Shown in pieces: positions 1-5,917 of a stretch of DNA of 9,465 bases. Location: NCBI GenBank assembly GCA_002412495.1, contig DHVE01000022.1, positions 1 to 9,465 on the forward strand. Direction: 5' to 3'. Under the pieces are notes generated by a model. It was not told where the DNA came from and ran no database searches. It saw nothing but the letters and a program-made list of their open reading frames with translations. Every line of letters starts with the position of its first letter. Position 1 is the first letter of the stretch. The DNA comes from Betaproteobacteria bacterium UBA5216 (GTDB lineage: Bacteria > Pseudomonadota > Gammaproteobacteria > Burkholderiales > SG8-41). The position numbers and the translations under genes were made by a program.

Positions 1-576
1 GTGCAGCGCCGCTCGCGCAATCGGGCGCACGTGTTGTCGGTGTCGCTGGTGGGTTACACCAATGCGGGAAAATCCACGCTGTTCAACACGCTGACGAGGG
101 CTGGCGTGTATGCCGCCGATCAGTTGTTTGCTACGCTGGACACCACCACGCGCAAGCTGCACACCGGTTCTGCCGCCGGTGTGGTGTTGTCGGATACCGT
201 CGGATTCATACGCCACTTGCCGCATACGCTGGTTGCCGCGTTCCGCGCGACGCTTGAAGAGACGGTGCATGCTGATTTGTTGCTGCATGTCGTCGATGCC
301 AGCAGCCCGGATCGCGATGCGCAAATCGACGCAGTGAATGTGGTCTTGAAGGAAATCGGCGCCGATGCCATTCCGCAGGTTTTGGTCTATAACAAGATCG
401 ATTTGACGGCCTTTGCGCCACGGGTTGAAGGCGACGATTGTGGTAACATTACTAGGGCTTGGATTAGCGCCCAAAGCGGGCAAGGTCTTGATTTATTGAG
501 GAATGCCCTGGGGCATATTGCCGAGACCACGTTTGACGCCAGTCGCAGTGACGCCAGCCGAGTCGCGCTCGCTTGA
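1..576 (+). CDS. hflX: GTPase HflX, C-terminal part (5' end outside window)
   Basis: HflX is a translation-factor-class GTPase that binds the 50S subunit and can split stalled ribosomes; it acts in the cytoplasm. The window begins inside the gene: the reading frame is open from base 1, and the GTG there is an internal codon, since the N-terminal HflX domain (roughly the first half of a protein of about 370-430 residues) is missing. Visible GTPase motifs, counted from the first codon, are G1 GYTNAGKST (18-26), G3 DTVGF (65-69), G4 NKID (131-134) and a G5-like SAQSG (156-160). The stretch between G1 and G3, with VYAADQLFATLD, is typical of HflX. The protein stops about 35 residues after G5, so it lacks the extra C-terminal domain of E. 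coli HflX. hflK follows after 153 bases. The family assignment is certain; only the start is unknown. Confidence 0.97.
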   Translation: MQRRSRNRAHVLSVSLVGYTNAGKSTLFNTLTRAGVYAADQLFATLDTTTRKLHTGSAAGVVLSDTVGFIRHLPHTLVAAFRATLEETVHADLLLHVVDASSPDRDAQIDAVNVVLKEIGADAIPQVLVYNKIDLTAFAPRVEGDDCGNITRAWISAQSGQGLDLLRNALGHIAETTFDASRSDASRVALA

Positions 577-729
577 TGTGCTTGAACGAGAGATGGGCAT
601 CGGGCCGTGCGTGAGTATCATCAGCAACACCAACTATCCGGAAATTTTTCCATGGCAGGTTTAGTGTATACCTTTGGATATCCGCTACGTATTTTGCGTA
701 ACGGTGCCGCGCGCGCGCTGAACGCACTG
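577..729 (+). other. hflX-hflK spacer, in-frame open but probably non-coding
   Basis: This spacer holds no convincing separate gene. Its frame is open into hflK from a GTG at 607 and an ATG at 652, so automated calls may lengthen hflK. The codons after 652 include TTA, GGA and CTA, which are rare in the neighbouring genes, and the HflK family normally begins at the MSLNDPQWG segment encoded from 730. A promoter could lie here (TATACC at 667-672), but no good -35 partner is visible. I saw no terminator hairpin after hflX. Confidence 0.5.
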
Positions 730-1929
730 ATGTCGCTGAACGACCCGCAATGGGGCAAGCGGCCAAGCGGCAGCAATCAGGGGCCGCCCGATCTGGATGA
801 AGTGTGGCGGAATTTCCAGAAAAAATTCGGCGGAATATTTGGCAAGGGCGGCGGTCGTCCGGGTAGCGAGTCGGGTGCGCCGATGGGCCCCAAACATCTT
901 GGCGGCGGCGCCTTGGTGCTGGGCGCGCTGGTGCTGGGTATCTGGATTGCCAGCGGGTTTTACATCGTGAATGAAGGTCAAAACGGCGTGGTCGTGCGCT
1001 TTGGCAAATTTTCTGAAATCACCCTGCCGGGTTTGCGCTGGCATATGCCGTACCCGGTTGAGTCCCGCCAAATTGTTAACGTATCGCAGGTGCGCAGTGT
1101 CGAGGTCGGTTATCGCAACAACGTCAAGAGCAAAGTGCTTAAGGAATCGCTGATGCTGACGGACGACGAAAACATCGTCGATGTCCAGTTTGCCGTGCAG
1201 TGGGTTGTCAAAAGCCCGCGCGACTATGTGTTCGAAAATCGCTCGCCGGACGAGACCGTGTTACAGGCGGCGGAAACGGCGATTCGCGAAGTGGTGGGCA
1301 AGAGCACGATGGATCACGTGGTGCAGCAGGGCCGTGCCGATGTGCAGGCGCGGGTGCACAAATTGATGCAAACCATTTTGGATCGTTACAAAACAGGCAT
1401 TGAAGTGCAGAAGCTCAATATGCAGAATGCGCAGCCGCCCGAGAAAGTGCAGGCGGCGTTTGAAGATGCGGTCAAGGCCGGACAAGATCGCGAGCGCCAG
1501 AAAAATGAAGGTCAAGCCTACGCCAATGATGTGTTGCCGAAGGCCAAGGGTATGGCGGCTCGACTGATGCAGGAAGCGGAGGGGCATAGTCAGCGCGTGG
1601 AGCAGGAGGCCATGGGTGATGCCGAACGCTTTAACCAGATCGTGGTCGAGTACAAGAAAGCGCCGCAGGTTACGCGAGACCGGCTTTATCTCGACGCCAT
1701 GCAGCAGATCATGAGCAACACCACCAAGATCGTAGTGGAAAAGGGCGGTAATAACTTGTTGTATTTGCCGTTGGATAAAATCATGCACCTGAGCGGCGGT
1801 ACGGATTCTGCCGCCACGGCGGCTGCGAGTACGGCGCCGCCCGCTCCGGCGGTTACAACGCCTGCGGATCCATCGACGGCACGCAGCCGCGAAGCTTTCC
1901 GCTCGCGTGACCGGGAGCAACGGCCATGA
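730..1929 (+). CDS. hflK: FtsH protease modulator subunit HflK
   Basis: HflK is an inner-membrane SPFH (band 7) protein that forms a large periplasm-facing cage with HflC around the AAA+ protease FtsH and limits its access to membrane substrates. The predicted protein has 399 residues. The start at 730 follows the family N-terminus MSLNDPQWGK and the conserved GPPDLDEVWRNF segment, although no clear Shine-Dalgarno sequence precedes it. A Gly-rich cytoplasmic stretch is followed by one membrane helix (about residues 58-80, GALVLGALVLGIWIASGFYIV without its last residues), then the SPFH domain (VNEGQNGVVVRFGKF onward) and a helical region with the EAEGHSQRVEQEAMGDAERF motif. The tail from about 355 is low-complexity Ala/Pro/Thr and then Arg-rich, of the kind expected to be variable. 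The stop codon overlaps the hflC start (ATGA), suggesting coupled translation in equal amounts. The identity is very secure; the start is likely. Confidence 0.95.
   Translation: MSLNDPQWGKRPSGSNQGPPDLDEVWRNFQKKFGGIFGKGGGRPGSESGAPMGPKHLGGGALVLGALVLGIWIASGFYIVNEGQNGVVVRFGKFSEITLPGLRWHMPYPVESRQIVNVSQVRSVEVGYRNNVKSKVLKESLMLTDDENIVDVQFAVQWVVKSPRDYVFENRSPDETVLQAAETAIREVVGKSTMDHVVQQGRADVQARVHKLMQTILDRYKTGIEVQKLNMQNAQPPEKVQAAFEDAVKAGQDRERQKNEGQAYANDVLPKAKGMAARLMQEAEGHSQRVEQEAMGDAERFNQIVVEYKKAPQVTRDRLYLDAMQQIMSNTTKIVVEKGGNNLLYLPLDKIMHLSGGTDSAATAAASTAPPAPAVTTPADPSTARSREAFRSRDREQRP
1913..1929 (+). promoter_or_regulatory. hflC ribosome binding site and ATGA overlap with hflK
   Basis: GGGAG at 1913-1917 lies 8 bases before the hflC ATG at 1926 and sits inside the last hflK codons. 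The hflK TGA (1927-1929) overlaps that ATG. This is the usual layout for translational coupling of two subunits that assemble together. Confidence 0.7.
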
Positions 1930-2819
1930 ACAAGGGTATCTCCGCGCTGCTCTATTGCGTAGCGGGCGCACTGATCGTGTCGACCATGTCGATGTTTATA
2001 GTCGACCAGCGCAAGAACGCCATCGTGTTCCGGTTGGGTGAGGTGGTTAGCATCAAGAAAGAGCCGGGGCTCTATTTCAAGGTGCCGTTTCTGGATAACG
2101 TGCGCGAATTTGATGTGCGTATTCTGACCATCGATACGCCGGAGCCCCAGCTTTTCCTGACCTCGGAAAAGAAAAACGTGCAGGTGGATTTGTTTATCAA
2201 GTGGCGTATTGCCGATGTGCGCCAGTACTTCGCCAGTATCGTAAGCGGCAGTGGTGGCACGGGAGAATCACAGGCACAGACGCGTTTGCTGCAAACCATC
2301 AATGAAGGGTTGCGCGCGGAATTCGGCCGTCGCACGGTGCATGATGTGGTATCGGGCGAACGCGACAAGATCATGGATTTGATGCGAAAAAAAGCCAGCG
2401 AAGACGCCAGCAAGATCGGCATTGAGGTGCTCGACGTGCGCCTGAAGCGCGTTGACCTGCCGGAGGGTGTGACGGAATCGGTTTACCAACGCATGGTCGC
2501 AGAGCGTACTCGCGTGGCCAACGAGTTGCGTTCCACGGGTTCCGCGGAATCCGAAAAACTGCGCGCCGAGGCCGACAAGCAACGGGCAATCATCATCGCC
2601 GAGGCCTATCGCGATGCGCAGAAGATCAAGGGCGAAGGCGATGCGAAGGCGTCGGCCATTTATGCCAAGGCCTACGAGCAAAGCCCCGAGTTCTACAATT
2701 TTTATCGTAGCCTCGATGCCTACAAAGCCGGCTTCAAGAACAAAGGCGACGTGCTGGTGCTGGATCCGAATTCCGAGTTCTTCAAATATTTCAAGTCTGG
2801 CGGACGGGCGGGCAAGTAG
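1926..2819 (+). CDS. hflC: FtsH protease modulator subunit HflC
   Basis: HflC is the second SPFH subunit of the HflKC cage that surrounds FtsH in the inner membrane. The protein has 297 residues, somewhat shorter than the roughly 330 of E. coli HflC. It has an N-terminal membrane helix (about residues 6-26), then the SPFH domain beginning VDQRKNAIVFRLGEVV, with the family segments PGLYFKVPF and VQVDLFIKWRIAD. A charged helical part follows (RMVAERTRVANELRSTGSAE and EAYRDAQKIKGEGDAKASAI), then the YRSLDAYKAGF segment that is well conserved in HflC. The start is fixed by the ATGA overlap with hflK and a good Shine-Dalgarno sequence. It shares its operon with hflK and probably with the DUF2065 gene 42 bases downstream. 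Nothing is missing that I can see. Confidence 0.97.
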   Translation: MNKGISALLYCVAGALIVSTMSMFIVDQRKNAIVFRLGEVVSIKKEPGLYFKVPFLDNVREFDVRILTIDTPEPQLFLTSEKKNVQVDLFIKWRIADVRQYFASIVSGSGGTGESQAQTRLLQTINEGLRAEFGRRTVHDVVSGERDKIMDLMRKKASEDASKIGIEVLDVRLKRVDLPEGVTESVYQRMVAERTRVANELRSTGSAESEKLRAEADKQRAIIIAEAYRDAQKIKGEGDAKASAIYAKAYEQSPEFYNFYRSLDAYKAGFKNKGDVLVLDPNSEFFKYFKSGGRAGK

Positions 2820-2861
2820 CGCGCGCGGTTCCGAGTCCGTTCCACGACCCTTGATCCCGAC

Positions 2862-3053
2862 ATGAGCCAACAACTGCTGCTCACCGCGGTTGCCCTGATG
2901 CTGGTGTTCGAGGGCATCCTGCCCTTTCTCGCGCCAGGTGTATGGCGCGAAACCTTCCGCCGATTGACTGAAATGAGCGATGGACAAATCCGTTTCATTG
3001 GATTGACCTCGATGCTGGTCGGGCTGCTGATGCTTTATTTTGCTCGAAACTGA
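2862..3053 (+). CDS. DUF2065 family small membrane protein (YjeT-like)
   Basis: This is a 63-residue protein of unknown function belonging to the DUF2065 family, whose E. coli member YjeT lies in the same place between hflC and purA. Two hydrophobic segments (about residues 4-25 and 43-61) predict a helical hairpin in the inner membrane. Between them is a charged link with WRETFRRLTEMSDGQIRFIG, which carries the family's conserved pattern of a Pro-Gly-x-Trp turn and an Arg-rich stretch. The gene has no obvious Shine-Dalgarno sequence before its ATG and lies 42 bases after hflC and 8 bases before hisZ, so it is probably translated from the same mRNA. Its steady position beside hflKC suggests, but does not prove, a link to membrane protein quality control. 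Confidence 0.9.
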   Translation: MSQQLLLTAVALMLVFEGILPFLAPGVWRETFRRLTEMSDGQIRFIGLTSMLVGLLMLYFARN

Positions 3054-3061
3054 ACGACGTC

Positions 3062-4216
3062 ATGCGCACCTGGTTATTACCCGAATACGTTGAAGACATC
3101 CTGCCCGTCGAGGCCGTGCGTATCGAGCGCTTGCGCCGTGCAATCCTGGATTTGTTTGCGGGACATGGTTATCAACTGGTGATGCCTCCGCTGCTGGAAT
3201 ACGTCGATTCATTGTTGACCGGCACCGGGCATGATCTGGATTTGCGTACCTTCAAGCTGGTCGATCAGCTCTCCGGTCGCATGCTCGGGGTGCGTGCCGA
3301 CATCACGCCGCAGGTCGCGCGCATCGATGCGCATCTGTTGAACCGTGCCGGGCTGACCCGGCTGTGTTATGCCGGCAGTGTGTTGCATACAGTGCCATCG
3401 GATATGAATCGCACGCGCGAGCCGTTGCAAATTGGTGCCGAGATTTATGGCCACAAAGGGGTGGAAAGCGATATCGAGGTGCAGCGCCTGATGATGCAGG
3501 CGATGGCGGCGTCGGGTATCGGCGAGGCACATCTGGATCTGGGGCATGTGGCGATATTTCGTGCGCTGGTGCGCAGGGCAAGGATCGCGGTGGCGCTGGA
3601 GTCGGATCTGTTCCGCGCCATGCAACTCAAGGACGTGCCGGCGCTGCGTGCATTAACCGCAAGGCTGGACAAGACCACGCGCGAGGCGCTGGCGGCGCTG
3701 CCCGATCTTTATGGCGGGCGTGATGTGTTGGTGGCCGCGGCCAAGCGCTTGCCGCGGTATCCCGAAATTCGCCATGCGCTGCGCGATTTGAAGCGCCTGT
3801 CGGATGCATTGGGGGATGTCGCGAAAATCCGTTTCGATCTGGCGGAATTGCGCGGCTATCATTATCACAGCGGTGTGGTGTTCGCGGCCTATGCGCAAGG
3901 TTGGAGCAACGCGCTGGCGCGCGGCGGGCGCTATGACGAAGTGGGCAAGGCGTTTGGACGCGCACGCGCGGCGACGGGCTTCAGCATGGATTTGCGCGAG
4001 CTTGCGTCGGCGCGTCCCAACGGCGGCGCCAAGGCCGGCGTGCTGGCCCCCTATAAACCTGCTGACGCGGCATTACAAAAACGCATCACGGCATTGCGCG
4101 CCAGTGGCGAAGTGGTCATCGTTGATTTACCGGGACACGCCAGCACACGCCGTGAATTGGGATGCGACCGGCAACTCACGCGCCGTGCGGGCGTATGGCG
4201 CGTGGTAAAGTTTTGA
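3062..4216 (+). CDS. hisZ: ATP phosphoribosyltransferase regulatory subunit HisZ
   Basis: HisZ is a catalytically inactive paralogue of histidyl-tRNA synthetase. It associates with the short form of HisG to make the hetero-octameric ATP phosphoribosyltransferase, the first enzyme of histidine synthesis, and conveys feedback inhibition by histidine. The 384-residue protein starts MRTWLLPEYVEDILP, the usual HisZ N-terminus. It retains class II synthetase-like segments: the motif 2 region with REPLQIGAEIYG, the histidine-binding type loop RGYHYHSGVVF (264-274) and the motif 3 region GGRYDEVGKAFGR (from 288) followed by ATGFSMDLREL. It lacks the anticodon-binding domain of true HisRS, as HisZ does. 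It begins 8 bases after the DUF2065 gene and so is probably in the hfl operon; no hisG is in the window. Its presence predicts a short HisG elsewhere in the genome. Confidence 0.95.
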   Translation: MRTWLLPEYVEDILPVEAVRIERLRRAILDLFAGHGYQLVMPPLLEYVDSLLTGTGHDLDLRTFKLVDQLSGRMLGVRADITPQVARIDAHLLNRAGLTRLCYAGSVLHTVPSDMNRTREPLQIGAEIYGHKGVESDIEVQRLMMQAMAASGIGEAHLDLGHVAIFRALVRRARIAVALESDLFRAMQLKDVPALRALTARLDKTTREALAALPDLYGGRDVLVAAAKRLPRYPEIRHALRDLKRLSDALGDVAKIRFDLAELRGYHYHSGVVFAAYAQGWSNALARGGRYDEVGKAFGRARAATGFSMDLRELASARPNGGAKAGVLAPYKPADAALQKRITALRASGEVVIVDLPGHASTRRELGCDRQLTRRAGVWRVVKF

Positions 4217-4228
4217 GCGCTGGCTAAT

Positions 4229-4295
4229 GGCTGGTTAATTGTAAGAATATGTTTTTAAACAGGTATTTTGATACTAATTTTGATACCACTTAAGG
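4229..4295 (+). promoter_or_regulatory. AT-rich hisZ-purA spacer with direct repeat, probable purA control region
   Basis: The 89-base gap between hisZ and purA turns sharply AT-rich. It contains a perfect 10-bp direct repeat ATTTTGATAC at 4265-4274 and 4277-4286, two bases apart, so the copies start 12 bp from each other. The pair is bordered by GGTAT (4262-4266) and ATACC (4283-4287), which are complementary. Weak promoter candidates are TTGTAA (4239-4244) with TATTTT (4264-4269), spaced 19. AAGG at 4292-4295 is a modest Shine-Dalgarno sequence 10 bases before the purA ATG. I infer a purA promoter with a possible regulator site; no known operator consensus matches. Confidence 0.4.
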
Positions 4296-4305
4296 CGCAT
4301 CGGGC

Positions 4306-5601
4306 ATGTCGAAGAACGTAGTAGTCGTGGGCGCGCAATGGGGCGACGAAGGCAAGGGCAAGATCGTGGATTGGCTCACCGATCACGCGCAGGGCGTCGT
4401 GCGTTTTCAAGGCGGGCACAATGCCGGCCATACGCTGGTGATCGGCGGCAAGAAGACCGTGCTGCATCTCATTCCGTCGGGCATTTTGCGTGACAAAGTC
4501 GCGGTTTACATCGGCAATGGCGTGGTGCTGTCACCGCAAGCGCTCTTCGAAGAAATCGATACACTCGAAAAAATGGGCGTGAGCGTGGCGTCGCGCCTCG
4601 CCATCAGCGAAGCGTGTCCGGTGATCATGCCGCACCATGTCGCGCTGGATCGTGCGCGCGAAGCCGCCAAGGGCGCTGGCAAGATCGGCACGACCGGCAG
4701 AGGTATCGGACCGGCCTATGAAGACAAGGTGGCGCGCCGCGGCATTCGCGTGCAGGATTTGCTGTATCCCGACCGTTTTGTCGGCAAGCTGCGCGAAGTG
4801 CTCGACTATCACAACTTCGTGCTGAAAAACTATCTCAAGGCTGAAACCGTCGATTACCAGCAATCACTCGATGAAGCACTGGGATATGCCAGCCGCCTCA
4901 AGCCCATGGTCGCCGATGTGCCGCGACTGTTGTTCGAGGCGAGCAAGTCCGGCAAGAGCCTGTTGTTTGAGGGCGCACAGGGCACCTTGCTGGATATCGA
5001 TCACGGTACCTATCCGTATGTGACATCCAGCAACTGCGTGGCGGGCGCGGCGGCGGCGGGCTCGGGCATAGGCCCGCAAAATTTACATTATGTGCTGGGC
5101 ATCACCAAGGCTTACACCACGCGCGTGGGCTCCGGGCCGTTTCCCACGGAACTCCATGATGAGCGCGGCGCGTATCTTGCGAAGCGTGGCAATGAATTTG
5201 GCGCCACCACTGGCCGGCCGCGCCGCTGCGGCTGGTTCGACGGCGCGGCGCTCAAGCGCGCGATCCAGATCAACGGCGTGTCGGGGCTGTGTATGATGAA
5301 GCTCGATGTGATGGATGGCATGGAGCGCGTGCAGCTGGGCGTGGGCTATAAAATGAATGGCGTAGCTTGCGACATCCTGCCGTTCGGCGCGGAGCTGCTG
5401 GCGCAGTGTGAGCCGGTGTACGAAGACATGCCCGGCTGGAGCGAGAGTACGGTCGGTATTACGCAATTTGAAAAATTGCCCAAGGCGGCGCAAAACTATT
5501 TGAACCGCATGCAGGAAGTATGCGGTGTGCCGATCGACATCGTGTCCACCGGCCCGGATCGAGAGCAGACCATTGTGCGGCGGCATCCGTTTGTGGATTG
5601 A
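4306..5601 (+). CDS. purA: adenylosuccinate synthetase
   Basis: PurA joins IMP and aspartate using GTP to make adenylosuccinate, the first committed step from IMP to AMP, in the cytoplasm as a homodimer. The 431-residue length is normal for bacterial PurA. The GTP-binding loop GDEGKGK lies at residues 13-19. The two catalytic residues of the family are present as D14 in that loop and H42 in GGHNAGHTL. Further family segments are EGAQGTLLDIDHGTYPYVTS, the aspartate-loop region EFGATTGRPRRCGWFD and the C-terminal STGPDREQTIV. The ATG at 4306 is preceded by AAGG at 10 bases and gives the standard N-terminus. It is set apart from hisZ by an AT-rich spacer, suggesting its own promoter. No intrinsic terminator with a T-run follows on this strand. 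Assignment is certain. Confidence 0.98.
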   Translation: MSKNVVVVGAQWGDEGKGKIVDWLTDHAQGVVRFQGGHNAGHTLVIGGKKTVLHLIPSGILRDKVAVYIGNGVVLSPQALFEEIDTLEKMGVSVASRLAISEACPVIMPHHVALDRAREAAKGAGKIGTTGRGIGPAYEDKVARRGIRVQDLLYPDRFVGKLREVLDYHNFVLKNYLKAETVDYQQSLDEALGYASRLKPMVADVPRLLFEASKSGKSLLFEGAQGTLLDIDHGTYPYVTSSNCVAGAAAAGSGIGPQNLHYVLGITKAYTTRVGSGPFPTELHDERGAYLAKRGNEFGATTGRPRRCGWFDGAALKRAIQINGVSGLCMMKLDVMDGMERVQLGVGYKMNGVACDILPFGAELLAQCEPVYEDMPGWSESTVGITQFEKLPKAAQNYLNRMQEVCGVPIDIVSTGPDREQTIVRRHPFVD

Positions 5602-5628
5602 AGCCCCCACTGAACGGCTCGGGACGCT

Positions 5629-5655
5629 CGCAAGGTACTTTTCGCATGCCTTGCG
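5629..5655. repeat. 7-bp inverted repeat downstream of purA
   Basis: CGCAAGG (5629-5635) and CCTTGCG (5649-5655) are perfect complements around a 13-base loop, 28 bases after the purA stop. No T-run follows on either strand, so this is not a clear intrinsic terminator; it could be a 3' mRNA stabilising hairpin or chance. Confidence 0.3.
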
Positions 5656-5701
5656 CAGCTTACGCAGTTCGCGCGATTCGTACTGTTTGAGATACGCAAA
5701 A

Positions 5702-5737
5702 TGAAAAATGCGGAGCGATTTTCATCGTTCCGCATTT
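5702..5737 (-). terminator. intrinsic terminator of tRNA-Leu
   Basis: The arms 5706-5719 and 5724-5737 pair over 14 positions with a single G/T mismatch and a 4-base loop. Read on the minus strand, the stem runs into five T residues (complement of 5704-5708) and a further T-rich stretch. On the plus strand it is followed only by a short TTT and G, so it is best oriented for the minus-strand tRNA, whose 3' end lies about 39 bases upstream. Partial use as a terminator for purA is possible. Confidence 0.75.
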
Positions 5738-5776
5738 GTCGCACATCGCTTTTCTCTAGTACAGTTCTGGTTCTAC

Positions 5777-5861
5777 TGGTGCCCAGGAAGGGACTCGAAC
5801 CCCCACGGTATTACCCGCCAGCACCTGAAGCTGGTGCGTCTACCAATTCCGCCACCTGGGC
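5777..5861 (-). tRNA. tRNA-Leu(CAG)
   Basis: This gene makes the leucine tRNA that reads CUG codons, which are abundant in the genes around it. The minus strand folds into a complete class II tRNA of 85 bases including an encoded 3' CCA (complement of 5777-5779). The 7-bp acceptor stem GCCCAGG/CCTGGGC is perfect, the discriminator is A, the D arm has the GCGGAATTGGTAGACGC pattern, and the anticodon stem CCAGC/GCTGG holds the loop TTCAGGT with anticodon CAG (complement of 5825-5827). A long variable arm (CGG GTAATA CCG) and the T loop TTCGAGT complete it. The T stem GGGGG/CCCTT has two G-T pairs at its base, which is slightly weaker than usual. It stands alone between purA and rnr on the opposite strand, with its own promoter and terminator. 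Confidence 0.97.
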
Positions 5862-5888
5862 CAATGTAACAATGGAAAGCAGGCCGCG

Positions 5889-5917
5889 ATTCTATCCGAA
5901 CGCCCTGAATTATTCAA
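5889..5917 (-). promoter_or_regulatory. sigma-70-type promoter of tRNA-Leu
   Basis: On the minus strand, TTGAAT (complement of 5912-5917) and TAGAAT (complement of 5889-5894) are spaced by exactly 17 bases; they match the consensus hexamers in 4 and 5 of 6 positions. Transcription would start near 5882, about 20 bases before the tRNA. The bases after the -10 read CGCGGCC, a GC-rich discriminator of the kind found at stable-RNA promoters under stringent control. The -35 hexamer directly abuts the rnr start codon. Confidence 0.75.

Noticed and set aside
1261..1971. 236-codon minus-strand frame opposite hflK, and a similar one at 2268-2987 opposite hflC
   Set aside because: Both are compositionally biased shadows of the conserved SPFH genes, with no ribosome binding site or domain.
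5629..5655. Intrinsic terminator of purA
   Set aside because: The 7-bp stem has a 13-base loop and no T-run on the plus strand, so it is listed only as an inverted repeat.
5736..5765. Possible rnr promoter TTGTCG-18-TACAGT on the plus strand, left of the tRNA
   Set aside because: Both hexamers match in only 4 of 6 positions, and -35 overlaps the tRNA terminator stem. It is too weak to list as a feature.
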